Shown: in pieces, positions 23,727 to 31,256 of the stretch
Layout: each line of letters begins with the position of its first letter
Position numbering within the stretch: position 1 is the first letter of the stretch
Virus record (IMG/VR): IMGVR_UViG_3300032236_001850
Coordinates: 1 to 52,391 of that record
Source: a virus
Direction: 5' to 3' (one strand)
Length of the DNA: 52,391 bases
Notes under the pieces: generated by a model
Database searches by the model: none
The model's input: only the letters and a program-made list of their open reading frames with translations
Told to the model about the DNA's origin: nothing
Translations under genes and position numbers: made by a program

Positions 23727-24828
23727 GGAAGTTAACGAATATGTGGCTAAGGGATTGGTTGATAAATGTGAGCATAAAGAACTCCCGATAGCAATCTATA
23801 AATATTCACGTAATTGTCAGTTCGAATGGATCTGGGATAACATCACGATGAATATGAGAGGTACCGTTCTCGATGAGAATGGAAACCTTATAGCCCGTAC
23901 ATTTCCTAAGTTTTTCAATATTGACGAGGGGAACATACCAAATTTACCATTTGAAGTTTTCGAAAAACTTGATGGTTCACTTGGTGTCCTATTCAACTAT
24001 GAGGGAGAATGGCATCTGGCAACACAAGGTTCATTCTATTCTGATATTGCTATTTATGCACAGGAGATATTGAAACGAAACGAAACTTATAAGGATGTGT
24101 TCTCTGAGAAATTTACTTTCCTTTTTGAAATCATATACCCAAAGAATCGAATAGTTTGTTCATATGGTGATGATGAGAAATTGGTGCTTCTTGCTGCTTT
24201 CAATACTAAATCAGGTAGAGAGGTTCCTTATCAGGAATTAAAGGACGTTGCGGAAAGAACTGGATTTGAATGTGCTAAAAGATATGATGGGATCAAGGAT
24301 CTTAAAAAGATAAAATCACTAATCGGTGATAATCAGGAGGGATTTGTTATAAGATTCTCTGATGGAACTAGAGTAAAAGCAAAGGGGGAGGAATATGTAA
24401 GGCTTCATGGGGTTCTGACATCGTTCTCCAACTTAGATATCTGGAGATGCTTAAAAGAGGGAAGCGATTATAGATCTTTAATGGTTGATGTTCCTGATGA
24501 ATATGATGCATGGGTTACAAACATTGAACAGGATCTCCAATCTAATTTTAATTTTATAGAGGCAACGGTAAAGGCCGAATATAAATTATTAGTAAAGAAA
24601 CTTAAAAGTCAAATCCCGACGGAGGAGGAAAGACAAGATCGAAACTCACCAGTACTTAAGGCATACAATAAGGAATTCTTTGAGCTTGTGGAAGGAAACA
24701 GATTAGCTGGGTATTTATTAGATCATCACAGAAATAAGGACTATTCAGGATCAATCTGGAATCAAATAAGGCCGGATTACGAAAAACCATTTTGGACAGA
24801 TTACTCATTAAAAAGAAATAAACCATGA
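23710..24828 (+). CDS. T4 Rnl1-type RNA ligase
   Basis: 372 residues, close to the T4 RnlA length. Nucleotidyltransferase motifs: motif I FEKLDGSLGVLF with the adenylated Lys near residue 88, a conserved Arg earlier in MNMRGTVLDENG, motif IIIa-like TFLFEIIYPKN, motif IV EGFVIRFSDG and motif V RVKAKGEEYVRL. Rnl1 ligases seal 5'-phosphate and 3'-OH RNA ends, classically to repair tRNA cut by host defence nucleases. Downstream in the same operon are a metallophosphoesterase and a kinase-like protein that could provide end healing. Confidence 0.88.
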   Translation: MKYNIEEVNEYVAKGLVDKCEHKELPIAIYKYSRNCQFEWIWDNITMNMRGTVLDENGNLIARTFPKFFNIDEGNIPNLPFEVFEKLDGSLGVLFNYEGEWHLATQGSFYSDIAIYAQEILKRNETYKDVFSEKFTFLFEIIYPKNRIVCSYGDDEKLVLLAAFNTKSGREVPYQELKDVAERTGFECAKRYDGIKDLKKIKSLIGDNQEGFVIRFSDGTRVKAKGEEYVRLHGVLTSFSNLDIWRCLKEGSDYRSLMVDVPDEYDAWVTNIEQDLQSNFNFIEATVKAEYKLLVKKLKSQIPTEEERQDRNSPVLKAYNKEFFELVEGNRLAGYLLDHHRNKDYSGSIWNQIRPDYEKPFWTDYSLKRNKP

Positions 24829-25133
24829 TATACCCAATTATAACAAACCAAAGAAGAAAGTCAAAGATTGAGAAACCCAAGATCGAGACTCTAGGAAGCT
24901 ATACAAAATTAACACCGGAGGAATTCCAGAAACTCATGGCAGAGAGAACAAGAGTTTCTGGTTTAGTTGAATCTATTGGGTATATTAGCAACTGGTACGG
25001 ATTCGATAATCTCAAACATGAGGAGAAGATCGATTTTGTCAGAAGAATCGAAACACCAGAGTATTACACTTTGGCTGCAAGGATTAAAAGAATCATTAAA
25101 AAAGTTAGAAATGGAAGAGGTAATAAGTCATAA
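24825..25133 (+). CDS. Hypothetical protein, 102 aa
   Basis: It overlaps the ligase stop (ATGA). The protein is very basic and helical (LTPEEFQKLMAERTRVSGLV, then RIKRIIKKVRNGRGNKS at the end). Nucleic-acid binding would fit the charge, but no family is recognised. Confidence 0.6.
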   Translation: MIYPIITNQRRKSKIEKPKIETLGSYTKLTPEEFQKLMAERTRVSGLVESIGYISNWYGFDNLKHEEKIDFVRRIETPEYYTLAARIKRIIKKVRNGRGNKS

Positions 25134-25347
25134 GGTAAGAAGTAAAGTTGGTGAATTCTTATGCAAGAATGGATTTGAAGATAATGGACGAGGATTCTTC
25201 AATGAATATTGTTTGGTTATAGTGGAAGAGAATCACTATTGCGTGGAGATGGATCAGGGACACATGTTTAGCAATGATCTAAATATTTATTGGTTGATAG
25301 GTGTTCTTACTTATAATGGTTTAATGAATAAAAATTACATTCAATAA
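25111..25347 (+). CDS. Hypothetical protein, 78 aa
   Basis: Start placed at the ATG at 25111 (MEEVISHKVRSK), because the longer in-frame option would overlap the preceding gene by most of its length. It has a small alpha/beta pattern with EFLCKNGFEDNGRGFFNEY and a C-terminal helix (IYWLIGVLTYNGLMN). Its stop overlaps the next ATG (TAATGA). No family is recognised. Confidence 0.55.
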   Translation: MEEVISHKVRSKVGEFLCKNGFEDNGRGFFNEYCLVIVEENHYCVEMDQGHMFSNDLNIYWLIGVLTYNGLMNKNYIQ

Positions 25348-25748
25348 TGATTAAAGAACAAGAAATAGAAAAAGCAAAATTAGAGTTTGCAATAGAGCAA
25401 TTGGAGCAACATATAGTTCATCCAATGAAACCCGGTTATAGAAGACATGACGTCATGGATAAGATCAAGGAATTAAAATCCCAGCTTAAGTCCATTACTG
25501 ATTCCGAGAGTAAAGAAATCATCATATTAATCCAAACCGATGGATCTTGCGAGATGGCAAGGGTATCAATGGATGGTGTTGGTGTGATGGAAGGCAACTT
25601 TTGGGATTTTCACCCAGGGTGTCACAATATAAATGAATATGGTGACTTTGGAAACTGTGATGATTTAGCAATAAAGATATTGCTTAAGCTCACAAAGGAA
25701 GGTAAAAAAGCCAAGATAATTAAGGAAAAATATAAATACGAATACTAA
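25347..25748 (+). CDS. Hypothetical protein with N-terminal coiled coil
   Basis: 133 residues. Residues 1-50 form a probable coiled coil (IEKAKLEFAIEQLEQHIVHP, then DKIKELKSQLKSI). The rest is a compact domain including MEGNFWDFHPGCHNINEYG. Both junctions overlap neighbouring genes by one base. Unknown function. Confidence 0.6.
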   Translation: MIKEQEIEKAKLEFAIEQLEQHIVHPMKPGYRRHDVMDKIKELKSQLKSITDSESKEIIILIQTDGSCEMARVSMDGVGVMEGNFWDFHPGCHNINEYGDFGNCDDLAIKILLKLTKEGKKAKIIKEKYKYEY

Positions 25749-26395
25749 TGAAAATAATATTACAAGGACATCAGAAGATCTTCTGGACATCTGATTCCCA
25801 CTATAACCACTCCAACATATGTAGTGCTACTAGCGAATGGCCTGCAGGAAGAGGAACTCGGAAATTCAATTCATTGAATGAAATGAACGACCGACTAGTA
25901 TACGAGATCAATGCAATGGTAGGAGAGAATGATATACTAATCCACCTGGGAGATTGGAGCTTTGGTGGCATAGAATCTATCTCGGAGTTTCGAAATAGAA
26001 TTAACTGTAAAAACGTACACATCTTCTTAGGGAACCACGATCATCACATAAAAAACAACAGGGATAATGTGAGAGATCTTTTTGCTAGTGTCAATAAGCT
26101 GGAAACTATAGAGCTTCGAGTTCCACAAGGAAAGGAAACTAAGAAATACACATTTGAATGCTGTCATTTCCCAATAGCTAGTTGGGATGGACTTGGCAAG
26201 GGATATTCACATTTGCATGGACACGTTCATCTTCCTGGTAACTTAAAGATACACAAGGGAAGAGCAATGGATGTTGGTGCAGACGGAAACAACTACAAGC
26301 CATATTCATTGAATGAAATATTGAAGGCATTGGAGGGAAGACCTAAGATGCACTTATCATTACCAAAGGATCATCACACTGAGGAGGGGGACTAA
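25748..26395 (+). CDS. Calcineurin-like metallophosphoesterase
   Basis: 215 residues with the full set of two-metal phosphoesterase motifs: FWTSDSHYNHSNI (DxH), LIHLGDWSFGG (GD), IFLGNHDHHI (GNHD), CCHFPIASWDG and HLHGHVHLPG (GHxH). Phage and bacterial members act as phosphatases or phosphodiesterases on nucleic acid ends or nucleotides. Located between the RNA ligase and a P-loop kinase-like gene, it may remove 2',3'-cyclic or 3' phosphates in RNA repair; that is inference from context. Confidence 0.85.
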   Translation: MKIILQGHQKIFWTSDSHYNHSNICSATSEWPAGRGTRKFNSLNEMNDRLVYEINAMVGENDILIHLGDWSFGGIESISEFRNRINCKNVHIFLGNHDHHIKNNRDNVRDLFASVNKLETIELRVPQGKETKKYTFECCHFPIASWDGLGKGYSHLHGHVHLPGNLKIHKGRAMDVGADGNNYKPYSLNEILKALEGRPKMHLSLPKDHHTEEGD

Positions 26396-26396
26396 T

Positions 26397-26783
26397 ATGA
26401 AAACTTTATATCTATTGAGAGGATTACCAGGATCTGGTAAAACAACACTAGCTAAAAATATTGGCGGAGTTCACTATGAAGCCGACCAATATTTTGAGGC
26501 TAATGCTGGTGTACATTTCGATGGATATCAGTTGCAAAATGCCCATAATTACTGTAGAGAAAATGTAATTGGTGCTATGGAGTTGGGTGAACCTAGCATC
26601 ATAGTTTCCAATACTTTGACTAGAAAAAAAGAGGTCGAAGAATACATGGAACTCGGTGAAAAATATGGCTATAGAGTTTTCTCACTGGTTGTTGAAAATC
26701 GCCACGGTGGTGAAAATTCACACGATGTTGGTGAAGCAACATTAAACAAAATGAAAAACAGATTTGATTTAAAATTAATGTGA
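26397..26783 (+). CDS. P-loop kinase-like protein (polynucleotide-kinase-like)
   Basis: 128 residues. Walker A RGLPGSGKTTLAK at residues 8-20, an acidic EADQYFE strand, and IIVSNTLTRKKEVEEYMELG as the lid-like region. It resembles the short AAA_33 kinases and NEDD4-binding-protein-2-type P-loop domains related to T4 polynucleotide kinase. There is no C-terminal phosphatase domain, so the neighbouring metallophosphoesterase could take that role. It begins one base after the phosphoesterase stop. Confidence 0.78.
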   Translation: MKTLYLLRGLPGSGKTTLAKNIGGVHYEADQYFEANAGVHFDGYQLQNAHNYCRENVIGAMELGEPSIIVSNTLTRKKEVEEYMELGEKYGYRVFSLVVENRHGGENSHDVGEATLNKMKNRFDLKLM

Positions 26784-27523
26784 TGGAAGAAAAATATTTG
26801 ACGCTTGAGGAGGCAAAGAAAAAATATGGGACATTTGAGAATGGTAGATTCTATGGGGTTCATAAAATATTCGACATTTACATAAATGATAAGCCACAGA
26901 GTGTTTATCGTGTGTCTGGATATGAACATCAACTCGGAAAGAATAACGGTGGACCTGCAGAATGGTGGCTTGATTATTCAACAGAAGTAAATCCAGAGAG
27001 GGAATTGGTTCCATATCTTGACCGCGGTGTACACAGGATATGTTGGGAAATCCGTTACAAACAGACCAATAGAACAAAACACAAATGGGGTGAATGGAGA
27101 ATCAATGCCACTGGGCTTTGTGAGATCCACGCAAACGGTAGGCACATTTACACCATGGTTAACTCAGATTTAGGTTCTGCTCTTTCAAATGCGCATGTTA
27201 TGACCGAAAGGCTTCTAAGTCACGTTTACGATTTTATAAATCCTGAGAATGACAATAACAGAAAGATCTATTACTATGGCCTACCAGCAACAGTAAGAAC
27301 TGGTTCAGCTCCCGGTGAGATCTGGGTTTATCCTGACTATGAAAAAATACCTGAAGCTAAATGGTGGAAGATATACTCGGAAAGAAGAACGCCAGCAGAA
27401 GATCTTGGTTCTAGGGAGGATAGAGAAATGGAGGAATCTGATGTGGAAGAGCATAAGGGATACGGATCGATCAATCACGGTGATGCTTTTTGGGATGGTA
27501 TGATTAACTGGTTTAGAAAATAA
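26783..27523 (+). CDS. Hypothetical protein, 246 aa
   Basis: The ATG overlaps the kinase-like gene stop (TGATG). The protein is Trp- and Tyr-rich (GGPAEWWLDYSTEVNPERE, AKWWKIYSERRTPAED) with an acidic DREMEESDVEEHKG segment near the end. It looks soluble and alpha/beta. No domain is recognised. Confidence 0.65.
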   Translation: MEEKYLTLEEAKKKYGTFENGRFYGVHKIFDIYINDKPQSVYRVSGYEHQLGKNNGGPAEWWLDYSTEVNPERELVPYLDRGVHRICWEIRYKQTNRTKHKWGEWRINATGLCEIHANGRHIYTMVNSDLGSALSNAHVMTERLLSHVYDFINPENDNNRKIYYYGLPATVRTGSAPGEIWVYPDYEKIPEAKWWKIYSERRTPAEDLGSREDREMEESDVEEHKGYGSINHGDAFWDGMINWFRK

Positions 27524-27933
27524 TGAAGTTTCTACATAGAGAACTGAATATGAGTTATTTCTCAGAATTTTCTGAGGAGAACATTAGAATTATATCTTTG
27601 AAAATTGATGAGATTAATGAGGATATGGTCAGTATGCTTTTTTCCATTATGCACGAATTTCTTGATTCCAAAACTCTTAACCATATATGTTATCACACTA
27701 GTAAATTACTGGGTATCGATGGCAATAATATGTATATTATAATGGATGGGGATTGGGTAAAAACAAAAGATCTAAATTTTGGTAAAGATTTGGATTTTAT
27801 AGTAATCGATGATAGAAGGGGCGATCCTCAATCCATAATTAATGCAATTAAAATAAAAACGAAACAAGGCGATGTTTTTCCGGTAGAAAGATATCTAGAG
27901 ACATTAATAATATTTTGGAAAACAATAAAATGA
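27523..27933 (+). CDS. Hypothetical protein, 136 aa
   Basis: It starts by TAATG overlap with the previous stop; MSYFSEFSEE ten codons in is an alternative start. It contains RIISLKIDEINEDMVSMLFS and FGKDLDFIVIDDRRGDPQS. Its stop overlaps the start of the cREC-like gene. No family is recognised. Confidence 0.6.
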   Translation: MKFLHRELNMSYFSEFSEENIRIISLKIDEINEDMVSMLFSIMHEFLDSKTLNHICYHTSKLLGIDGNNMYIIMDGDWVKTKDLNFGKDLDFIVIDDRRGDPQSIINAIKIKTKQGDVFPVERYLETLIIFWKTIK

Positions 27934-28346
27934 TGAACACATATAACCTATTTTTGGACGATATAAGACATCCTTATGATTGCATAAGTTATATGCCATC
28001 CCCAGGAATATATTCAAAATACGACTGGAAAACGGTCCGCAATTATGATGAATTCGTTTCTTTCATCACAAAGAACGGACTTCCCGATCTAATCTCATTC
28101 GATCATGATCTAGCGGACGAGCACTATAACCCTGACATGTACAACGGCCAGGAGATCTACAACAAGCACTATTCAGAATTCAATGAGAAGACTGGTATGG
28201 ACTGTGCAAAATGGCTCGTTGACTATTGCATAGACAACAAAAAGGAACTTCCTGATTTTGTGGTTCATTCCATGAATCCAGCGGGAGGCGAGAACATCAG
28301 ACAACTATTAACACAATTTAAAGAATTTCAACACAAAAATCAATAA
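27930..28346 (+). CDS. cREC-like receiver-fold protein
   Basis: 138 residues from ATGATG at 27930. LFLDDIRHPYDCI near the start, LPDLISFDHDLADEHYN in the middle and FVVHSMNPAGGENIRQLL near the end are typical of a small receiver-like family (cREC) found in phages and mobile elements. The acidic cluster and the conserved Asp occur where receiver domains bind phosphate, but no kinase is adjacent. TGMDCAKWLVDYCIDN is the conserved helix. Function is not established. Confidence 0.7.
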   Translation: MMNTYNLFLDDIRHPYDCISYMPSPGIYSKYDWKTVRNYDEFVSFITKNGLPDLISFDHDLADEHYNPDMYNGQEIYNKHYSEFNEKTGMDCAKWLVDYCIDNKKELPDFVVHSMNPAGGENIRQLLTQFKEFQHKNQ

Positions 28347-28347
28347 C

Positions 28348-29025
28348 ATGGATTACGGAGCAGAATTTAGAAAGTACGCACAGAGCGAAAAGGGAATTAG
28401 TTCATTAACAATGGACTATCATGCAAAACACGTCGAAGCATCAATGACTCCAATGATTCTCGAAGAAAGAGAATTAAGGGTAACACAGATGACAGTTTTT
28501 GACAGATTAATGATGGACAGAATCCTTTGGGTTGCTGGACCGGTTAACGATAGAATGTCAACAATAGTTCAAGCACAACTTATGTTCTTGGATTCTGTGG
28601 AAGTGAAGGACATCATCATGCACATTGATTCACCTGGTGGATCTGTTAAAAGTGGTTTAAGTATGGTTGATGTTATGGACTACATCAAATCTGATATCTC
28701 AACGATCAACACAGGTATGGCTGCTTCAATGGGATCAGTGCTTTTAGGTGCTGGTACAAAAGGTAAAAGATCATCGTTAAGATTTAGTAAAGTGATGCTT
28801 CACCAATCCAGCGGTGGTTTCAGAGGAAACATCCAAGATGCTGAAATTGACTGGAAAGAGTGGCAAGAGGTAAACTCTATCCTATTTGATTTGCTTGGTG
28901 ATTTCTGTGACAAAGATCCAGAACAAGTTAAGAAAGACTCACAAAGAGATTTCTGGATGAGTGCTCAGGAAGCAGTTGATTATGGAATCATTGACGAGAT
29001 CGTAAAAGGTAAAAGAGTAAGATAA
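28348..29025 (+). CDS. clpP: ClpP-like serine protease
   Basis: 225 residues, slightly longer than bacterial ClpP because of an N-terminal extension of about 50 residues. The triad is visible: NTGMAASMGSVLLGAG (Ser), SKVMLHQSSGGF (His) and DSQRDFWMSAQEAVDYGIID (Asp). IIMHIDSPGGSVKSG is the family's Gly-rich strand. No Clp ATPase gene is nearby, so it may dock on a host ATPase or act alone. Some phages use ClpP-fold enzymes as head-maturation proteases, but this gene is in an accessory operon rather than a structural one. Confidence 0.88.
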   Translation: MDYGAEFRKYAQSEKGISSLTMDYHAKHVEASMTPMILEERELRVTQMTVFDRLMMDRILWVAGPVNDRMSTIVQAQLMFLDSVEVKDIIMHIDSPGGSVKSGLSMVDVMDYIKSDISTINTGMAASMGSVLLGAGTKGKRSSLRFSKVMLHQSSGGFRGNIQDAEIDWKEWQEVNSILFDLLGDFCDKDPEQVKKDSQRDFWMSAQEAVDYGIIDEIVKGKRVR

Positions 29026-29435
29026 TGGAAAGAAAGATACCAAGTAATTTGGGAGCACAAATCCTACACCCCCTAATTGGGTGGAGTGACGAGATGCACA
29101 CGGAGGAAAGGTATGTTGAGAAGATACAAGAATTTGAGAGAAAGGTTGAGAAGTCAATCATAGAGACATTCAAAAGAATTGATATTCATGGGATCGTTAA
29201 AACCGATCCCTATTCTCTTCCATACAAGAATGAGGTTAAAGTAACACTAAGAGGTGAAAGTTATCTTAATGGACCTTATGAGATCTTTAGAGTTGTTAGA
29301 CCCATTATAAAGCAATTACTAAATGAGAATCTTTATAAAATTAGATTCTATGTTTATATTGATGTTGATACTAAGGGAAGACATCCATTAAGCATGGGTG
29401 AGATTAATTATTATTTCAGATATTATGAGCACTAA
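29025..29435 (+). CDS. Hypothetical protein, 136 aa
   Basis: One-base overlap with clpP. An N-terminal part with an amphipathic helix (YVEKIQEFERKVEKSIIETF) is followed by a beta-rich part (KIRFYVYIDVDTKGRHPLS). Part of the tail overlaps the next gene. No family is recognised. Confidence 0.6.
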   Translation: MERKIPSNLGAQILHPLIGWSDEMHTEERYVEKIQEFERKVEKSIIETFKRIDIHGIVKTDPYSLPYKNEVKVTLRGESYLNGPYEIFRVVRPIIKQLLNENLYKIRFYVYIDVDTKGRHPLSMGEINYYFRYYEH

Positions 29436-29688
29436 GGAGGAAGCACTAGAAAAAAGACATCAGTTTATTTTGAACTCAGTGGAAACTTTTGGTCTTAATG
29501 TTGATTTTGATCAATGGAACGAGAAGGGATGGATCAGAATAGAAAGTAAGGTTTGTAAAGATTTTAGACCTTTGATAATCTTCCAGGATTTTACTGAGGA
29601 TGCTATTCTTGATGAATTAAGAAATTATATGTATTGTCTAGGTGAATACAGCTTTAAATTAAAGTTTAAAAATTTATTGGATTTATAA
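29425..29688 (+). CDS. Hypothetical protein, 87 aa
   Basis: Start set at the ATG at 29425 (MSTKEEALEKRHQF), overlapping the previous gene by 11 bases; an earlier in-frame ATG overlaps more. An N-terminal helix is followed by strands (KGWIRIESKVCKDFRPLIIF) and a final helix. No family is recognised; it may be related in fold to the gene just upstream. Confidence 0.55.
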   Translation: MSTKEEALEKRHQFILNSVETFGLNVDFDQWNEKGWIRIESKVCKDFRPLIIFQDFTEDAILDELRNYMYCLGEYSFKLKFKNLLDL

Positions 29689-29879
29689 TGGCACGTCTTA
29701 CTATAAACGAGAAGGAGCAAGAGTCTCTTGATAAATGGAAAAAAGCAATATCTGAACTTTATGAAGATCCAGGTAATATCCATTTCACTGTCAATGTAAC
29801 AGGAATCGGAACCACGGTAATAGCACACAGTAGTAAGGTTCAAGTTACCAAGGATATAACTGATTACAGTTCTTGGTAG
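29688..29879 (+). CDS. Hypothetical protein, 63 aa
   Basis: One-base overlap with the previous gene. A helix (EKEQESLDKWKKAISELYED) is followed by a beta hairpin (FTVNVTGIGTTVIAHSSK). It is the last gene before the class B motif of the transglycosylase. No family is recognised. Confidence 0.55.
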   Translation: MARLTINEKEQESLDKWKKAISELYEDPGNIHFTVNVTGIGTTVIAHSSKVQVTKDITDYSSW

Positions 29880-29888
29880 GATATATAG
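29880..29888 (+). promoter_or_regulatory. Class B motif GATATATAG three bases before the transglycosylase ATG
   Basis: GGATATATAGTGGATG, with the same nonamer and the same 3-base spacing to the ATG as at 18383-18391 on the other strand. It overlaps the stop of the preceding gene. Confidence 0.5.
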
Positions 29889-29891
29889 TGG

Positions 29892-30623
29892 ATGCTTAAA
29901 CACATAAAGGAATATGAGGAATACGATCCCTCACTGGAAAAACTAAACGAGGGTCTGGGAGATCTTTGGGAGAGATTTAAAAAAGCTGTTAGTGACTTTT
30001 TCAGCAGAAAGAAAACTGTTGTGGTGAAGAAGCCGGGAGCTAAAGTTATGGATCCAAGTCTTATAACGGGGGAACATATGATATATTTAACACATCAGCA
30101 AGGACCAACTGGACTTGCTAATATCTTAGATATACTTAGAGGCGATGCTAAAATTGAGGACAACTCAAGAAATAAGCTGCTTAATAATATGCCACAGTCA
30201 GATCCAAGATACCAAAAAGTTCAGACAGGCAAAAGCAAACAAGCAGTCAAGGCATTTTTAGAATATCAAAAATCCACTTGGGATGAATATAAAAAAGAGG
30301 CTTTAACCAAAATTAATGATCCTCAGAATGCCAAGGTTAAACAAGCCATAGAGAAGGCTAAGGCTAAGATACCGGATTTCACTAAAGATTTTATAACAAC
30401 AGTGGCTTATAAGGAATCAAGATTTGATCCTAATCCAAAAACAAATAAGGCATATAGAGGTTTATTTCAGATAGGTGATAGTGCTTGGGCTGAACTTAAA
30501 AGAGTTTATCCAATGAAATATAAAGGTGCTAAAGCTCCTCTTGCACCAATCAAGAACACGGAAGCTGGGTGTGATTATTTAAAATTGGTTTATGATAGAT
30601 TTGAGAATCTAATTAAGCATTAA
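29892..30623 (+). CDS. Virion-type lytic transglycosylase (SLT-like) with targeting-like N-terminus
   Basis: 243 residues. It begins MLKHIKEYEEYDPSLEKLNE; L-N-E followed by GLGDLWERFKKA is a possible cleavage site, paralleling NEGLFSWLKANV in the MoxR protein. The C-terminal domain has the SLT pattern: TTVAYKESRFDPNPKTNKAY with the catalytic Glu near residue 176, then RGLFQIGDSAWAELK. Lytic transglycosylases cut peptidoglycan glycan strands. Without a signal peptide and with a class B promoter, it is more likely packaged in the virion to open the wall at entry than used for lysis. Its 3' end overlaps the convergent amidotransferase gene by 11 bases. Confidence 0.8.
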   Translation: MLKHIKEYEEYDPSLEKLNEGLGDLWERFKKAVSDFFSRKKTVVVKKPGAKVMDPSLITGEHMIYLTHQQGPTGLANILDILRGDAKIEDNSRNKLLNNMPQSDPRYQKVQTGKSKQAVKAFLEYQKSTWDEYKKEALTKINDPQNAKVKQAIEKAKAKIPDFTKDFITTVAYKESRFDPNPKTNKAYRGLFQIGDSAWAELKRVYPMKYKGAKAPLAPIKNTEAGCDYLKLVYDRFENLIKH

Positions 30624-31239
30624 ACCTCTCACAGAATTTATAAAAGTTTCTAAAAGGTATACCATCAGTCCAGCTTTTTTCTGGATGAAACTGCAAACCA
30701 AAAACTCCAATATCTAGATTTTCGAATCCTGCTATTGGAGTTTCTTTTGTTTCTGCTATTAGTCTACACCCTCTAGGTAGTGAAGCTAACATATATGAAT
30801 GTGCCATGAAAACCATCTGGTCTTCCGTTATATCTAGGCCTTCAAATAGGATGCTAGGGTAGAGGTGTGCAATAACCTCGGAATATTCACCAATACTGTC
30901 GTTGCAATTAATTATCTCCGAACCAAGATAGGAACCAAGTTCCTCATTACCATAACAAAGTCCAAGTTTAGGTAATTTTGATTCGAATATTTTGGAGGAT
31001 GTTCTTATTGACGTGTCTCTAGATCCTGAAATTATAATACCAAAACATTCTGATAATTTGGAATCTAATAATTCATCCAAATTTGGATCATCGTATGCTA
31101 CTGCGACAAAAGGAATTCTGTTAGCTCTTAGTTGTATCTCAACGTCAAGGTGAGGTGCATTCATATGCATCACCAGAAGTTTATTATTTACCCAAGATTT
31201 GAAGGGCTTGACTCTATTTAAAGCTAAATTACTTTCCAT
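30613..31239 (-). CDS. Class I glutamine amidotransferase-like protein
   Basis: 208 residues. KLGLCYGNEELGSYLG has the nucleophile elbow with the catalytic Cys, and GVFGLQFHPEKSWTDG supplies the His and Glu of the triad. ECFGIIISGSRDTSI is the oxyanion-region strand. This is a stand-alone GATase1 domain, as in the glutaminase half of GMP synthetase. The synthetase partner is not in the window. It is last in a minus-strand late-type operon, which is an unexpected place for nucleotide metabolism. Confidence 0.8.
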   Translation of the reverse strand: MESNLALNRVKPFKSWVNNKLLVMHMNAPHLDVEIQLRANRIPFVAVAYDDPNLDELLDSKLSECFGIIISGSRDTSIRTSSKIFESKLPKLGLCYGNEELGSYLGSEIINCNDSIGEYSEVIAHLYPSILFEGLDITEDQMVFMAHSYMLASLPRGCRLIAETKETPIAGFENLDIGVFGLQFHPEKSWTDGIPFRNFYKFCERFNA

Positions 31240-31256
31240 CCGTTTTATTTTTGGCT

